A stretch of 64,000 nucleotides of DNA, from the NCBI GenBank assembly GCA_017470525.1, contig JAFUYM010000045.1:1-64000 (forward strand), in the 5' to 3' direction. Under the pieces are notes generated by a model that was not told the DNA's origin, made no database searches, and was given only the letters and a program-made list of their open reading frames with translations. Of this stretch, positions 29,624 through 37,826 are shown piece by piece. The position numbers and the translations under genes are program-made. Position 1 is the first letter of the stretch. The number at the start of each line of letters is the position of its first letter. The stretch comes from Bacteroidaceae bacterium. GTDB taxonomy: Bacteria > Bacteroidota > Bacteroidia > Bacteroidales > Bacteroidaceae.

Positions 29624-32600
29624 ATGGTTCCTTTTCTGAAAATAGTGGCAGACGACCTCTACAAGAAACTGGAGGGAGACTTTCAAGACACCACCATCAT
29701 TTTCCCCAACAAACGCGCGAGTCTTTTCTTTAACGAATACCTATGGGAAAACTCTGGTGGCAAAACAATCTGGACACCCGAATACACCACTATCAGTGAG
29801 TTATTTACTTCGTTGTCCGACTGCACGGTGGGCGATTCCATAGAACTGGTACTAAAATTGTGGGAGGTATATCAAAAGAAAATGCAGCCGACCCAATCGC
29901 TTGACCAACAATTTCCACTGATGGAAACGATGCTGAGCGATTTTCAAGACATCGACAACAACTTGGTGGAACCCCGCAAATTGTTCCTGAACATTGCCGA
30001 CTTAAAGGAATTGACGGACTTCTCATTCTTGGAAAAGGAACAAAAAGAAGCGATTGAACAGTTTTTCGGAAAGTTCTTCGATGGAGGAAACATCGCCGAC
30101 ACTTTGCTGAAGACCAAATTCAGAACCATGTGGAACTGCTTGGCTGACATCTATGAGAAATTCCACGAAAAACTGTTGCAAGCAGAAGAGCCAATGGTGT
30201 ACGAAGGAATGTTGAAGCGCATGGTGGTGGAAACACTGACGGGCAAGGATGAAGAGGCAAGAAAAACCACAGAACGGAAACTGACATCAAAAACGTATGT
30301 AATGGTAGGGTTCAATGTATTGAACAAGACAGAACTGGAACTGTTCCGCTACATCAAGCAACACCACGATGCCAAGTTCTATTGGGATTATGATGTGGCA
30401 TACACCAAGCGGAACACGACATCGAAATTATTGAGCAAATACGAGGCTGGTCAGTTCATTTTAGAGAACATCAGACAATTGGGCGACGAATTTGAGGGGA
30501 AAGACCTGTTCCAAAACATGTGCCAGCCCAAAGAAATCACATTCATTCAGTCCCCCACAGAAAATGCACAGACACGGTACATTGACGAATGGAAACGCAA
30601 CCATGTAAAAGACGATGAACCACTGAGAACCTCGGCAGTGATTCTGTGTAACGAAAACCTGCTGCAACCCGTGTTGCACAGCATCGGGGATATTTCTGCC
30701 CTAAACGTGACAATGGGTTATCCGCTATCCAACACACCCGTCTATTCACTCATACAGGCACTGTTGGAGTTGCAGGTGCATGGACGGACCAAGTTTGGCG
30801 CATGGCGATATAAATATGTGGCAGCGGTACTGAAACATTCGTTCATCCAACGCTTGGTTGGACAAGACTCTTACGAGAAACTGCGTCTGCTGTCGAAAAA
30901 CAACGTGGTCTTCCCAAGTATAGAGATGTTTGCCGACAACAACATCATGCAACGCATCTTCACACCTGCCTCAGGAAAAGGTCTGACCACCTATCTGTCT
31001 GAAATCATCTCAAGAGTTGGACATAGTTATCAAGAAGCATCGAACTGCAAAGATTTCACCTTGCAAATCTACAAGGAAAGCCTTTTCGTGGCATATACCG
31101 TGGTGAACCGCATCCATACCCTTCAGGAGGGGCACACTGCACTGGCAGTAGGCGACGATATGCTCATGCGCCTCATCATACAACTGATGGCACAAGCCAC
31201 CATCCCTTTCCACGGAGAACCAGCCATCGGACTACAAGTGATGGGATTGCTCGAGACACGCAACCTCGACTTCCGCAATGTCATCATGCTTTCCGTAAAT
31301 GAAGGGCAAATGCCCAAAGGAGACAAACGCTCATCGCTCATTCCCTACACACTACGGGCTGCCTATGGCATGACCACCATCGAAAAGGAAGTGAGCCTCT
31401 ATGCCTACTATTATTACCGACTCATGCAAAGAGCCGAAACCATCACCCTTCTCTACAACACCAGCACCGACAGCGGTGGCAAAGGCGAAATGTCACGTTT
31501 CATGCTTCAGACATTGGCAGAGAAAGATGACCTCTTTGGAGAACACCAGGAAATTGCCCTCAAGACATTCACAGCAGCAAGCGAGACACTGCCAGTCACT
31601 ACCTACAGCGTGAAAAAGACCACAGAAGTGATGGAGAAACTACATGTACGGTTCAACAAAGAGCGCATCCTTTCGCCCTCCGCCATCAACACCTACATGA
31701 AATGTCCCCTCAAGTTCTATTTCAACTATGTAGCCGAACTGCGTCCCGACAAAGAAGTGTCTGAAGATGTTGATAAATCCATGTTCGGCATCCTATTCCA
31801 CGATGCCATGCACCATCTCTACCAACCCTATGAGGGCCGTCCCTTCTCCAGCAGCGAAGCCGAAGCATTGGCAACAGACGAAGCACTCATCACCCAACAA
31901 CTCAACAACACCTTCGCTACCCAGTTCTTCAAATATCCTGAAAAAGACCCTGAAGGCAACACCATCAACTACAGCACCGAGGGAGGCAAAAAACTACTGT
32001 TCAATGGCACCCAACTCATCAACCGCCACGTCATCAGGCAGTTCATCATCAACCAAATCAAAGCCGATGCACAAATGGCGAGAGAACTGGAAGCCACGGG
32101 TGGCTATTGGCAAATCATCAGCCAAGAACAAACATACAAATCTCTGTTCTCAACTTTCAGCCCTCAACTCCTCCTCGGTGGCATCATCGACCGCCTCGAC
32201 CTGCTTGCATCCCCACAAGGTGACCGCATCCGCATCGTCGATTACAAAACCAGCAACAAACAACATACTGCAACTAATGTTGAAGAACTCTTCGACCCCG
32301 AAAAATGTACGGAGAACTATCACATCATGCAGACATTATATTACAGTATGGTGCTCACTGACTCCAACTGCCAACCTTCACCCTTCAATCCTCACCTTTC
32401 GACGACCGCCTCTCCAGTCGTTCCAGCCCTCATGTATTGTGCCAAAGACTATGGCAAAAACTATTCTGGCATCATCAAATTCAAGCACCCCAACAGCAAG
32501 AAGCAAGAAGAAATCACAGACTTCAAAGCCGAATATGCAGAAACCTTCAACACCCTGCTCTCCGAAAAGATAGCAGAAATCTTCACGCCCTATCAGGAGA

Positions 32601-32698
32601 ATGCCGCACAAGGCATTTTCTCTCAATGCACCAACGAGAAAAACTGCCAATACTGCGATTTCCTCACCTTCTGCCGCCGCCATCCGAAAAAAAATTAA
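29624..32698 (+). CDS. AddB-like PD-(D/E)XK nuclease with Fe-S cysteines
   Basis: A 1024-residue protein resembling the AddB subunit of AddAB-type recombination nucleases. The N-terminal part (TTIIFPNKRASLFFNEYL) is a helicase-like region without a visible Walker A. The C-terminal nuclease shows LFHDAMHHLY, GGIIDRLDLL and IRIVDYKTSNK, the D...DxK catalytic layout. Four cysteines fit the AddB iron-sulphur staple: one in YMKCPLKFYF near residue 695 and three in CTNEKNCQYCDFLTFC at the C-terminus. The role would be double-strand break processing. No AddA/UvrD-type helicase gene lies in the window. The next gene starts 2 bases after the stop. Confidence 0.85.
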   Translation: MVPFLKIVADDLYKKLEGDFQDTTIIFPNKRASLFFNEYLWENSGGKTIWTPEYTTISELFTSLSDCTVGDSIELVLKLWEVYQKKMQPTQSLDQQFPLMETMLSDFQDIDNNLVEPRKLFLNIADLKELTDFSFLEKEQKEAIEQFFGKFFDGGNIADTLLKTKFRTMWNCLADIYEKFHEKLLQAEEPMVYEGMLKRMVVETLTGKDEEARKTTERKLTSKTYVMVGFNVLNKTELELFRYIKQHHDAKFYWDYDVAYTKRNTTSKLLSKYEAGQFILENIRQLGDEFEGKDLFQNMCQPKEITFIQSPTENAQTRYIDEWKRNHVKDDEPLRTSAVILCNENLLQPVLHSIGDISALNVTMGYPLSNTPVYSLIQALLELQVHGRTKFGAWRYKYVAAVLKHSFIQRLVGQDSYEKLRLLSKNNVVFPSIEMFADNNIMQRIFTPASGKGLTTYLSEIISRVGHSYQEASNCKDFTLQIYKESLFVAYTVVNRIHTLQEGHTALAVGDDMLMRLIIQLMAQATIPFHGEPAIGLQVMGLLETRNLDFRNVIMLSVNEGQMPKGDKRSSLIPYTLRAAYGMTTIEKEVSLYAYYYYRLMQRAETITLLYNTSTDSGGKGEMSRFMLQTLAEKDDLFGEHQEIALKTFTAASETLPVTTYSVKKTTEVMEKLHVRFNKERILSPSAINTYMKCPLKFYFNYVAELRPDKEVSEDVDKSMFGILFHDAMHHLYQPYEGRPFSSSEAEALATDEALITQQLNNTFATQFFKYPEKDPEGNTINYSTEGGKKLLFNGTQLINRHVIRQFIINQIKADAQMARELEATGGYWQIISQEQTYKSLFSTFSPQLLLGGIIDRLDLLASPQGDRIRIVDYKTSNKQHTATNVEELFDPEKCTENYHIMQTLYYSMVLTDSNCQPSPFNPHLSTTASPVVPALMYCAKDYGKNYSGIIKFKHPNSKKQEEITDFKAEYAETFNTLLSEKIAEIFTPYQENAAQGIFSQCTNEKNCQYCDFLTFCRRHPKKN

Positions 32699-32700
32699 AC

Positions 32701-33621
32701 ATGGAAAAATTCGAAATCAACATACTCGGTTGCGGTGCAGCCCTCCCCACCCCTCGCCGACTCAGTTCATCACAGGTAGTCAACATCCGCGAAAAACTCT
32801 TCATGCTCGACTGTGCTGAAGGCACACAGATGGCACTCCGTCGCTCACGTCTCAGTTTCTCCCATCTGCAAGCCATCTTCCTCACCCATCTGCATGGCGA
32901 CCACACCTTCGGACTCATCGGCATGCTCTCCACCTTCGGGTTGCTCGGACGCATCCAGGACCTCCACATCTACGGTCCCCAAGACCTCCAGCGCATCTTC
33001 CAACCACAAATCGACTTCTTCTGTGCCGATTCACCCTATAAAATCATTCTCCACGAAATCGACACAAAGAACCCGCAAACCATCTACGAAGACCGTTCCC
33101 TCACCGTCTCCACGCTTCCCCTCTCCCACCGTGTGCCCTGCTGCGGCTACCTTTTCCAAGAGAAGCCCACACCGCGCCACATCCGTCGCGACATGATAGA
33201 CTTCTACCACATCCCCATCTCACAAATCAACAACATCAAGGCAGGCATGGACTGGACCACCGAAGACGGCACCCTCATCCCCAACGAGCGACTGACCACT
33301 CCATCCGACCCCGTCCGCTCCTATGCCTACTGCACCGACACCACCTACCGTCCCCAGTTGGCAAACCTGCTGCAAGGCATCACCTGCCTCTACCACGAAG
33401 CCACCTTCGCACAAGAGCATGCCCTACTCGCACAAAAGACCTACCACTCCACCGCTGCACAAGCCGCACAAATAGCAAAAGCCTCCCAAACAGGAAGGCT
33501 TATCCTCGGGCATTTCTCCTCGCGATACAAGTCAGAAGACATTTTGCTGCAAGAAGCGAAAGAGATTTTTCCCGACACCATCTTGGCAGAAGATGGTATG
33601 AAAATCACACTCAACAACTAA
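32701..33621 (+). CDS. rnz: Ribonuclease Z
   Basis: A 306-residue MBL-fold endonuclease that trims tRNA 3' ends. The start chosen is the ATG at 32701, two bases after the upstream stop; an extension to 32437 would overlap the AddB-like gene by 87 codons. It shows MEKFEINILGCGAALPTPRR at the start, the zinc motif THLHGDH near residues 62-68, YCTDTTYRP and LGHFSSRY near the C-terminus, as in RNase Z. Translational coupling with the upstream gene is likely. Confidence 0.95.
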   Translation: MEKFEINILGCGAALPTPRRLSSSQVVNIREKLFMLDCAEGTQMALRRSRLSFSHLQAIFLTHLHGDHTFGLIGMLSTFGLLGRIQDLHIYGPQDLQRIFQPQIDFFCADSPYKIILHEIDTKNPQTIYEDRSLTVSTLPLSHRVPCCGYLFQEKPTPRHIRRDMIDFYHIPISQINNIKAGMDWTTEDGTLIPNERLTTPSDPVRSYAYCTDTTYRPQLANLLQGITCLYHEATFAQEHALLAQKTYHSTAAQAAQIAKASQTGRLILGHFSSRYKSEDILLQEAKEIFPDTILAEDGMKITLNN

Positions 33622-33675
33622 TTCAACATCAACTCTAATCTTAACTCAAAAAACTTAAAAACCTAAAAACTTAAA

Positions 33676-34938
33676 ATGAAACAAATCATCTATCTTCTCC
33701 TCCTGTGGACCACCACCCTGACATCGTGGGCACAAGGAGTTCCAGCACTCGAACAATTGAAGGCTGACCCAAGAAAAGCCTATGGCACCGACTACCCCTA
33801 TCCCATGAAGCCAGCCGCAATGACCAAGGCACCGAAAGGCTACAAACCTTTCTACATCAGCCACTATGGTCGCCACGGATCACGCTACTACTGGAACGAT
33901 TTGCTCTACAGAAACTTAGACTCACTTCTCACCAAGGCACATGCCATGAACCTCCTCACCCCCGAAGGCGAAGCGTTCCGCATCAAGTTCATGGCTGCCA
34001 AGCAAGAACTGGCAACAAGTGTCAGCGAACTAAGCGACTTGGGCTGGGAACAGCATCAATACATCGCACGTACCATGTATGAGAACTTTGAAGAGGTATT
34101 CAAACAAGGAGGGGATGTGTTTGCTGTCTCTTCACTCACAGGGCGTTGTGTGCTCAGCATGGCATCCTTCTGCCAAGAACTGACACAATGCAACCCGAAG
34201 ATTGAAATCCGTGAACAGTCCTCGCGCAAGACCCTTGACGGGGTGAAGCCCGACGACAGGCAAAACCCCTACTATCGCAAGTTCCCCAAATCGAGACCAC
34301 GATTTGAACAGAACCGACAGCAATTTCAGAACAACGACGACCTGCGCCAGAAAATCATCCCGCGTGTATTTGTCAGCACAGAAGGATTGCCCGGAAACCC
34401 TTATCTCATAGCCAACGACCTCATCAACCTCTACACCTCACTGCCCAGCATCGGACACGAAGGCATGATGGGCAACATCATCACCGACGAGGAGATTGCG
34501 GCACGGTGGGAATGGGAAAACCTCGGCACCTACACTTGGGTGTTTGAACCACGCTATGATATGATTCCCATTCTTCGCGACTTCATCCAGAAGGCAGACG
34601 ACGTTTTGAACGGCTCCACCCAACGCCTTGCCGACCTTCGATTCGGACACGACACCTGCCTGGGACCACTCACCGTGCTCATGGGCATCAACGGAGCAGA
34701 CATCGACCCCGAAGACCCCTATGAGGTGAAGAACTGCTACCAGAACTGGCAGACCTGCAAGGCGTCCAACCTCCAGTTGATTTTCTATCGCAGCAAAAAG
34801 CAAGGTCAGGACATCTTGCTGAAATGCCTGCTGAATGGCAGCGAAGCATCCCTCCCCCTGCCAGGTGATCTCTATCCTTACTACAGGTGGGAAGATTTCA
34901 AGAAGTTCTATACAGACAGGTGCAACAGCATCGAATAA
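33676..34938 (+). CDS. Histidine-type acid phosphatase (MINPP-like)
   Basis: A 420-residue exported protein with a signal peptide (MKQIIYLLLLWTTTLTSWAQ). The clade-2 histidine phosphatase signature RHGSR near residues 57-61 holds the nucleophile, and the proton-donor region reads FGHDTCLGPL near residues 316-325. Family members in Bacteroidetes act on inositol polyphosphates such as phytate. A periplasmic or surface location fits. It ends at the terminator at 34948 and could share a transcript with rnz, 54 bases upstream. Confidence 0.87.
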   Translation: MKQIIYLLLLWTTTLTSWAQGVPALEQLKADPRKAYGTDYPYPMKPAAMTKAPKGYKPFYISHYGRHGSRYYWNDLLYRNLDSLLTKAHAMNLLTPEGEAFRIKFMAAKQELATSVSELSDLGWEQHQYIARTMYENFEEVFKQGGDVFAVSSLTGRCVLSMASFCQELTQCNPKIEIREQSSRKTLDGVKPDDRQNPYYRKFPKSRPRFEQNRQQFQNNDDLRQKIIPRVFVSTEGLPGNPYLIANDLINLYTSLPSIGHEGMMGNIITDEEIAARWEWENLGTYTWVFEPRYDMIPILRDFIQKADDVLNGSTQRLADLRFGHDTCLGPLTVLMGINGADIDPEDPYEVKNCYQNWQTCKASNLQLIFYRSKKQGQDILLKCLLNGSEASLPLPGDLYPYYRWEDFKKFYTDRCNSIE

Positions 34939-34947
34939 CCCACAAAA

Positions 34948-34976
34948 TAAAAGCCTCCCGACTCAGGAGGCTTTTT
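34948..34976 (+). terminator. Intrinsic terminator after the MINPP-like gene
   Basis: AAGCCTCC (34951-34958) pairs with GGAGGCTT (34966-34973) around 7 bases and is followed by TTT; flanking A and T runs allow use from the minus-strand gene as well. Confidence 0.85.
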
Positions 34977-34995
34977 CTATTCTGATAAGACACTA

Positions 34996-35688
34996 TTAAA
35001 GTACGCTCTGATGAGGTGCGGCTGTAGCAGACTTCTCATCCCCTTTGTTCTGAGATTTATTCCCCGGACGCACACCTGATTGTGTACCAGGTCTCATGTT
35101 AGGTCTCACTTGAGCCCTCATGCCCTGTCTCATACCTGGGCGATTCCCAAATCCTGCCCCCGGACGCGCACCAAACCTTCCATTCTGAAATCCATTTCCC
35201 ATGCGCGGGTTTCTGCCAGCAGCACCCATGCGCTGCATATTCATCTTTCCGATGCGCTGCATCTGGGAATACTGACGTTCGCTAAGCACCTTCTGGAAAC
35301 GCTTATAATACTTTTCCTCCACATCAATCGTGGCTCGGATGCGGGCAAAACGATTGGCGTTCATCTGCTCCAAGTCCTTGTCAGTCCACTGGCGAGGTCC
35401 CTTCTTTGCAGCATCCTTATCCTTCGAGTCCTTGTCCTTCTGAGCAGGAGCCATAGAATACTTTTCCGCAATTTGCTTCAGTTCCTTGCGGTACTCCACA
35501 TAGAGAGGTACAAACTCCGCCGACTTCGCATCATCGAGCATCAACTGATTAGCGATGTTTGTAGCCATCTGCGAATAACGTCGGTCACCATTCGTTTGAG
35601 ACTTGTCGTTTTTCTGATTTTTCTGTGCCATCACCGCACTTGCCGACATCATCAAAAATGTTGCTGCCAAAAATAAGATTCTTTTCAT
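34996..35688 (-). CDS. Secreted basic Met/Arg/Gly-rich protein, unknown family
   Basis: The start is placed at the ATG at 35688, which opens a clear signal peptide (MKRILFLAATFLMMSASAVMA). The product has 230 residues. The middle is helical and charged (residues 30-140). The segment ERQYSQMQRIGKMNMQRMG loosely recalls LTxxQ repeats of Spy/CpxP-like periplasmic proteins. The last 80 residues are low-complexity, rich in Arg, Gly, Met, Pro and Asn with repeated RPGxxxG. Binding of metal or nucleic acid by the tail is possible but speculative. It is convergent with the MINPP-like gene across a shared terminator. Confidence 0.75.
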   Translation of the reverse strand: MKRILFLAATFLMMSASAVMAQKNQKNDKSQTNGDRRYSQMATNIANQLMLDDAKSAEFVPLYVEYRKELKQIAEKYSMAPAQKDKDSKDKDAAKKGPRQWTDKDLEQMNANRFARIRATIDVEEKYYKRFQKVLSERQYSQMQRIGKMNMQRMGAAGRNPRMGNGFQNGRFGARPGAGFGNRPGMRQGMRAQVRPNMRPGTQSGVRPGNKSQNKGDEKSATAAPHQSVL

Positions 35689-35916
35689 TGTCGTGTAATG
35701 TGTTAATGAGGTTAATAATAATTTGTGCAATCTATCTGTTAGAACAGACTAAGTTACAAAGGTTTATATCACCTCACCTACTTTTAACGTGATTTAACGA
35801 GAAGAAGCAACCTCATCCACCTTCACCCGCATCCCCATCAATCCTTCATTTTTTTGCACCATTGTGAATTTTCCTCATAAACGTTTTGAACCTACAAAAT
35901 AAGTTCTGTATTCGCA

Positions 35917-35961
35917 CGTGGAAACAAGACGGATTTACAATTCGCGAATCGCAAATCCGAA
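35917..35961 (+). repeat. Promoter-palindrome element, copy 1
   Basis: A roughly 45-bp element contains the imperfect palindrome at 35931-35958 (GGATTTACAATT, spacer, AATCGCAAATCC). It matches 36979-37023 at nearly all positions. Its upstream -7-like sequence (TATTCGCA) is degraded compared with copy 2. Confidence 0.7.
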
Positions 35962-36020
35962 TGATATAAATTTGAAGAGCAATGGAATGAGACAACTATA
36001 CATTGTGAGTCTATTAGTAT

Positions 36021-36425
36021 TCAACGTTGTGTCCAATTCTCAATTTGAATGTTAGGAAGCCTACCAAGGTGTTTCACGTTGTCTGAAACCATCACCATTT
36101 GATTCACAATAGATGTTGCACCAATCAATATGTCAAAATCGTCAATCCTTGTTCCTGGCTTTTCCAACGTTACTTTTAGATCACCATAAAGTTGTAATGC
36201 AGGGAAGATCGGAAGAATTTCAAACTTCTCCACTATGAAATCTACATCCTTTAGTCGTTCCGTTTTTCGTTCACTTTTTGACGCTCCGTAATAAAGTTAT
36301 GCAATGGTAATTTCAGAGACAAAACAATTTTGAGGACCGGCTTTGATAACTGCTTCCCTTATTCCATTTTTGTTTTTCAATAAGGAAATACAAATATTGG
36401 TGTCAAGTAAATATTTGTGTGCCAT
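36021..36425 (-). pseudogene. PIN-domain (VapC-type) toxin with a nonsense codon
   Basis: Reading from the ATG at 36425 gives MAHKYLLDTNICISLLKNK, the start of a PIN-domain ribonuclease with its first catalytic Asp in LLDTN. After SEITIA the frame meets TAA at 36297-36299, then continues without a shift as LYYGASKSERK and runs to RIDDFDILIGATSIV, with the later acidic residues, and a normal end. In intact relatives this position is the conserved Glu of AEL(Y), so one GAA-to-TAA change explains it. Full length would be 134 residues. The remaining 42-residue peptide cannot be an active nuclease. The antitoxin-like gene lies 2 bases upstream and is intact. Confidence 0.88.
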
Positions 36426-36427
36426 TT

Positions 36428-36694
36428 TTAAAATTCCTCTAAGATTCGAGAGATTCCAGAAGTTCTCGCATTTCTAATGTTCTCCATCTCTTCTTCGGGT
36501 GAGATTCCGTCATCCCAAGCATTGGAAAGTCCATCAAAGAAGTTTTTTGTATTCTTTGTGGTAGAGGTGGAACGGCCAATAGAATTGACAAGCAATACGG
36601 CAAGTTCCCTTTTTGTCTTATCATTTAGCCTTTTAAGCATTCCCCAATAGAGAGCGCTTGCGGGTGATGTAGTTATTCTGTCCTGTACATTCAT
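36428..36694 (-). CDS. Putative antitoxin partner of the PIN toxin
   Basis: An 88-residue protein starting MNVQDRITTSPASALYW at the ATG at 36694 and ending 2 bases before the toxin start, the usual antitoxin-first order. It is helical and charged. The C-terminal half (ISPEEEMENIRNARTSGISRILEEF) has the acidic, amphipathic look of a toxin-binding tail, and the N-terminal half would be the DNA-binding part. I do not recognise the antitoxin family by sequence; the assignment rests mainly on position. It is apparently intact although its toxin is broken. Confidence 0.65.
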   Translation of the reverse strand: MNVQDRITTSPASALYWGMLKRLNDKTKRELAVLLVNSIGRSTSTTKNTKNFFDGLSNAWDDGISPEEEMENIRNARTSGISRILEEF

Positions 36695-36968
36695 GGTTTG
36701 ATGTCCTTTTGATTTCGTCGCGAATTTACAGCAATAAGATTGAATAGACAAAAATTTCTGATAGAAACTTCTAAATAATAAAAAATAAGTTGTATTTATA
36801 CATCCTTTCTTTCAAATAGTGATAGTCCTTCGAGTCATCACATCAGTAGGACACATACATATTAAAGACGTTTTCTAATTATGAATACTGGAAAATCAGG
36901 ATAAAGCACATTTTGTTTAATTGCTGGGCCATGAGGATCAGAAGTGTTTGCTTCTTAAAAAGTTGTTG

Positions 36969-37023
36969 TATCTTTGTACGTGAAAACAAGACGGATTTGC
37001 AATTCGCAAATTGCAAATCCAAA
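36969..37023 (+). repeat. Promoter-palindrome element, copy 2
   Basis: A -7-type TATCTTTG at 36969-36976 is followed at fixed distance by a palindrome at 36993-37020 (GGATTTGCAATT, 4-base centre, AATTGCAAATCC). The layout equals copy 1 at 35917. No gene follows in the expected place, so this may be the relic of a lost gene's regulatory region. Confidence 0.7.
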
Positions 37024-37221
37024 CAGTGGCTTTCATGCTTTTGCATTTTATCAACAAAAACGCATGATTCCCTTCTCTTCTCAATATCTTTTTGCACTTT
37101 TGGAAGTGCATGGACAGAACTTGGTATTAATTGGAATAATACCATTCATCATCCCTTCCACCGCCTTCACCACCTTCCCTTCACATCCTCCAATATTTTT
37201 AGCCTGACTATACAAAATCAT

Positions 37222-37322
37222 TTGGCTTGATTACAACTTTCAAATTGGCTTGATTACACTTCAGTATATTCAAGCCAAATTGAAAGTTGTAATCAAGCCA
37301 AATTAAAAATTATATTCAAGCC
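37222..37322. repeat. 23-bp-period inverted array (locus 3) with 34-bp arms
   Basis: TTGGCTTGATTAC occurs twice 23 bases apart (GGC at 37224 and 37247). Its complement then occurs three times at 23-base steps (CAAGCC at 37271, 37294 and 37317). As a result 37220-37253 and 37270-37303 are near-perfect inverted repeats (one mismatch) around 16 bases and can form a long hairpin. Confidence 0.85.
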
Positions 37323-37661
37323 TATTCCTTTTGAGTCAACAGGCTAAATGCGACAGAGGCTATGGCGGGCAGTATGCGGAAACCATGAGCGATAGTGCGT
37401 GGAGGTTATGAGTGTCGGTTGACAATGCTCACGAGTGGTTTGTATGGACTATAAGCATCACCTTAGTCGAAATGACTTACCAACATCACCGAACCCTCCC
37501 TTTTGATGTTTTTCAACACATTTATCAAAAAACTTCACTTTTTGTTTGGAAGATAACAAAAAAAGCCTTTAATTTGCAACCGTATTCTTCGGAATACAAC
37601 TTTTTATTTGCTCAAATCGCCTTTCAAACTTCCACATCCGAAAACGATAAAAGAGCAATTA

Positions 37662-37770
37662 ACACTTACTAAGGAGTATGTGCATTTCTGTGCGCAGACT
37701 TTTCCGTAGTAAGTGTGGGTTGTGGAAGACCCGAAAGGCGTATGGCGAGAGTCTGCGCTTTTCTTTTAAA
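37662..37770 (+). ncRNA. Candidate pseudoknotted leader RNA of the accessory operon
   Basis: Two perfect helices interlock. ACACTTACTA (37662-37671) pairs with 37707-37716 (10 bp), and GCGCAGACT (37692-37700), inside the loop of the first helix, pairs with 37750-37758 (9 bp). Between them GGGTT and GACCC can make a small hairpin. The second helix runs into TTTTCTTTT, so the element could act as a regulated terminator. It ends about 60 bases before the first gene. The same segment can be read as a 33-codon frame from 37679 (MCISVRRLFRSKC...), preceded by AAGGAG at very short spacing. I do not recognise an RNA family; function is inferred only from structure and place. Confidence 0.55.
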
Positions 37771-37826
37771 GGTTAGTGCATGGCTGAAATGAAAAACAAT
37801 ACTAACTTAAATAATACTACATAATT

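Larger units (their letters stand above)
36752..37661. other. Gene-free stretch before the accessory operon
   Basis: About 0.9 kb with no convincing gene; short frames on both strands are Phe/His-rich and unlike proteins. It holds the second promoter-palindrome element (36969-37023), a small GGTATTA/TAATACC dyad near 37120, the 23-bp-period inverted array at 37222-37322 and A+T-rich sequence of unknown role. Confidence 0.6.

Noticed and set aside
36879-37145. 88-codon minus-strand frame before the accessory operon
   Set aside because: It runs across the promoter-palindrome element, has no homology pattern, and the opposite strand is equally open.
37412-37672. 86-codon frame just before the leader RNA
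   Set aside because: It has no recognisable pattern and runs into the first helix of the structured RNA; I see no support for translation.
37662-37770. HDV-like self-cleaving ribozyme
   Set aside because: The crossing helices and GGCGAGA before the last strand are suggestive, but there is no P3 hairpin between the two inner strands (only TTTCCG), so the nested double pseudoknot cannot form.
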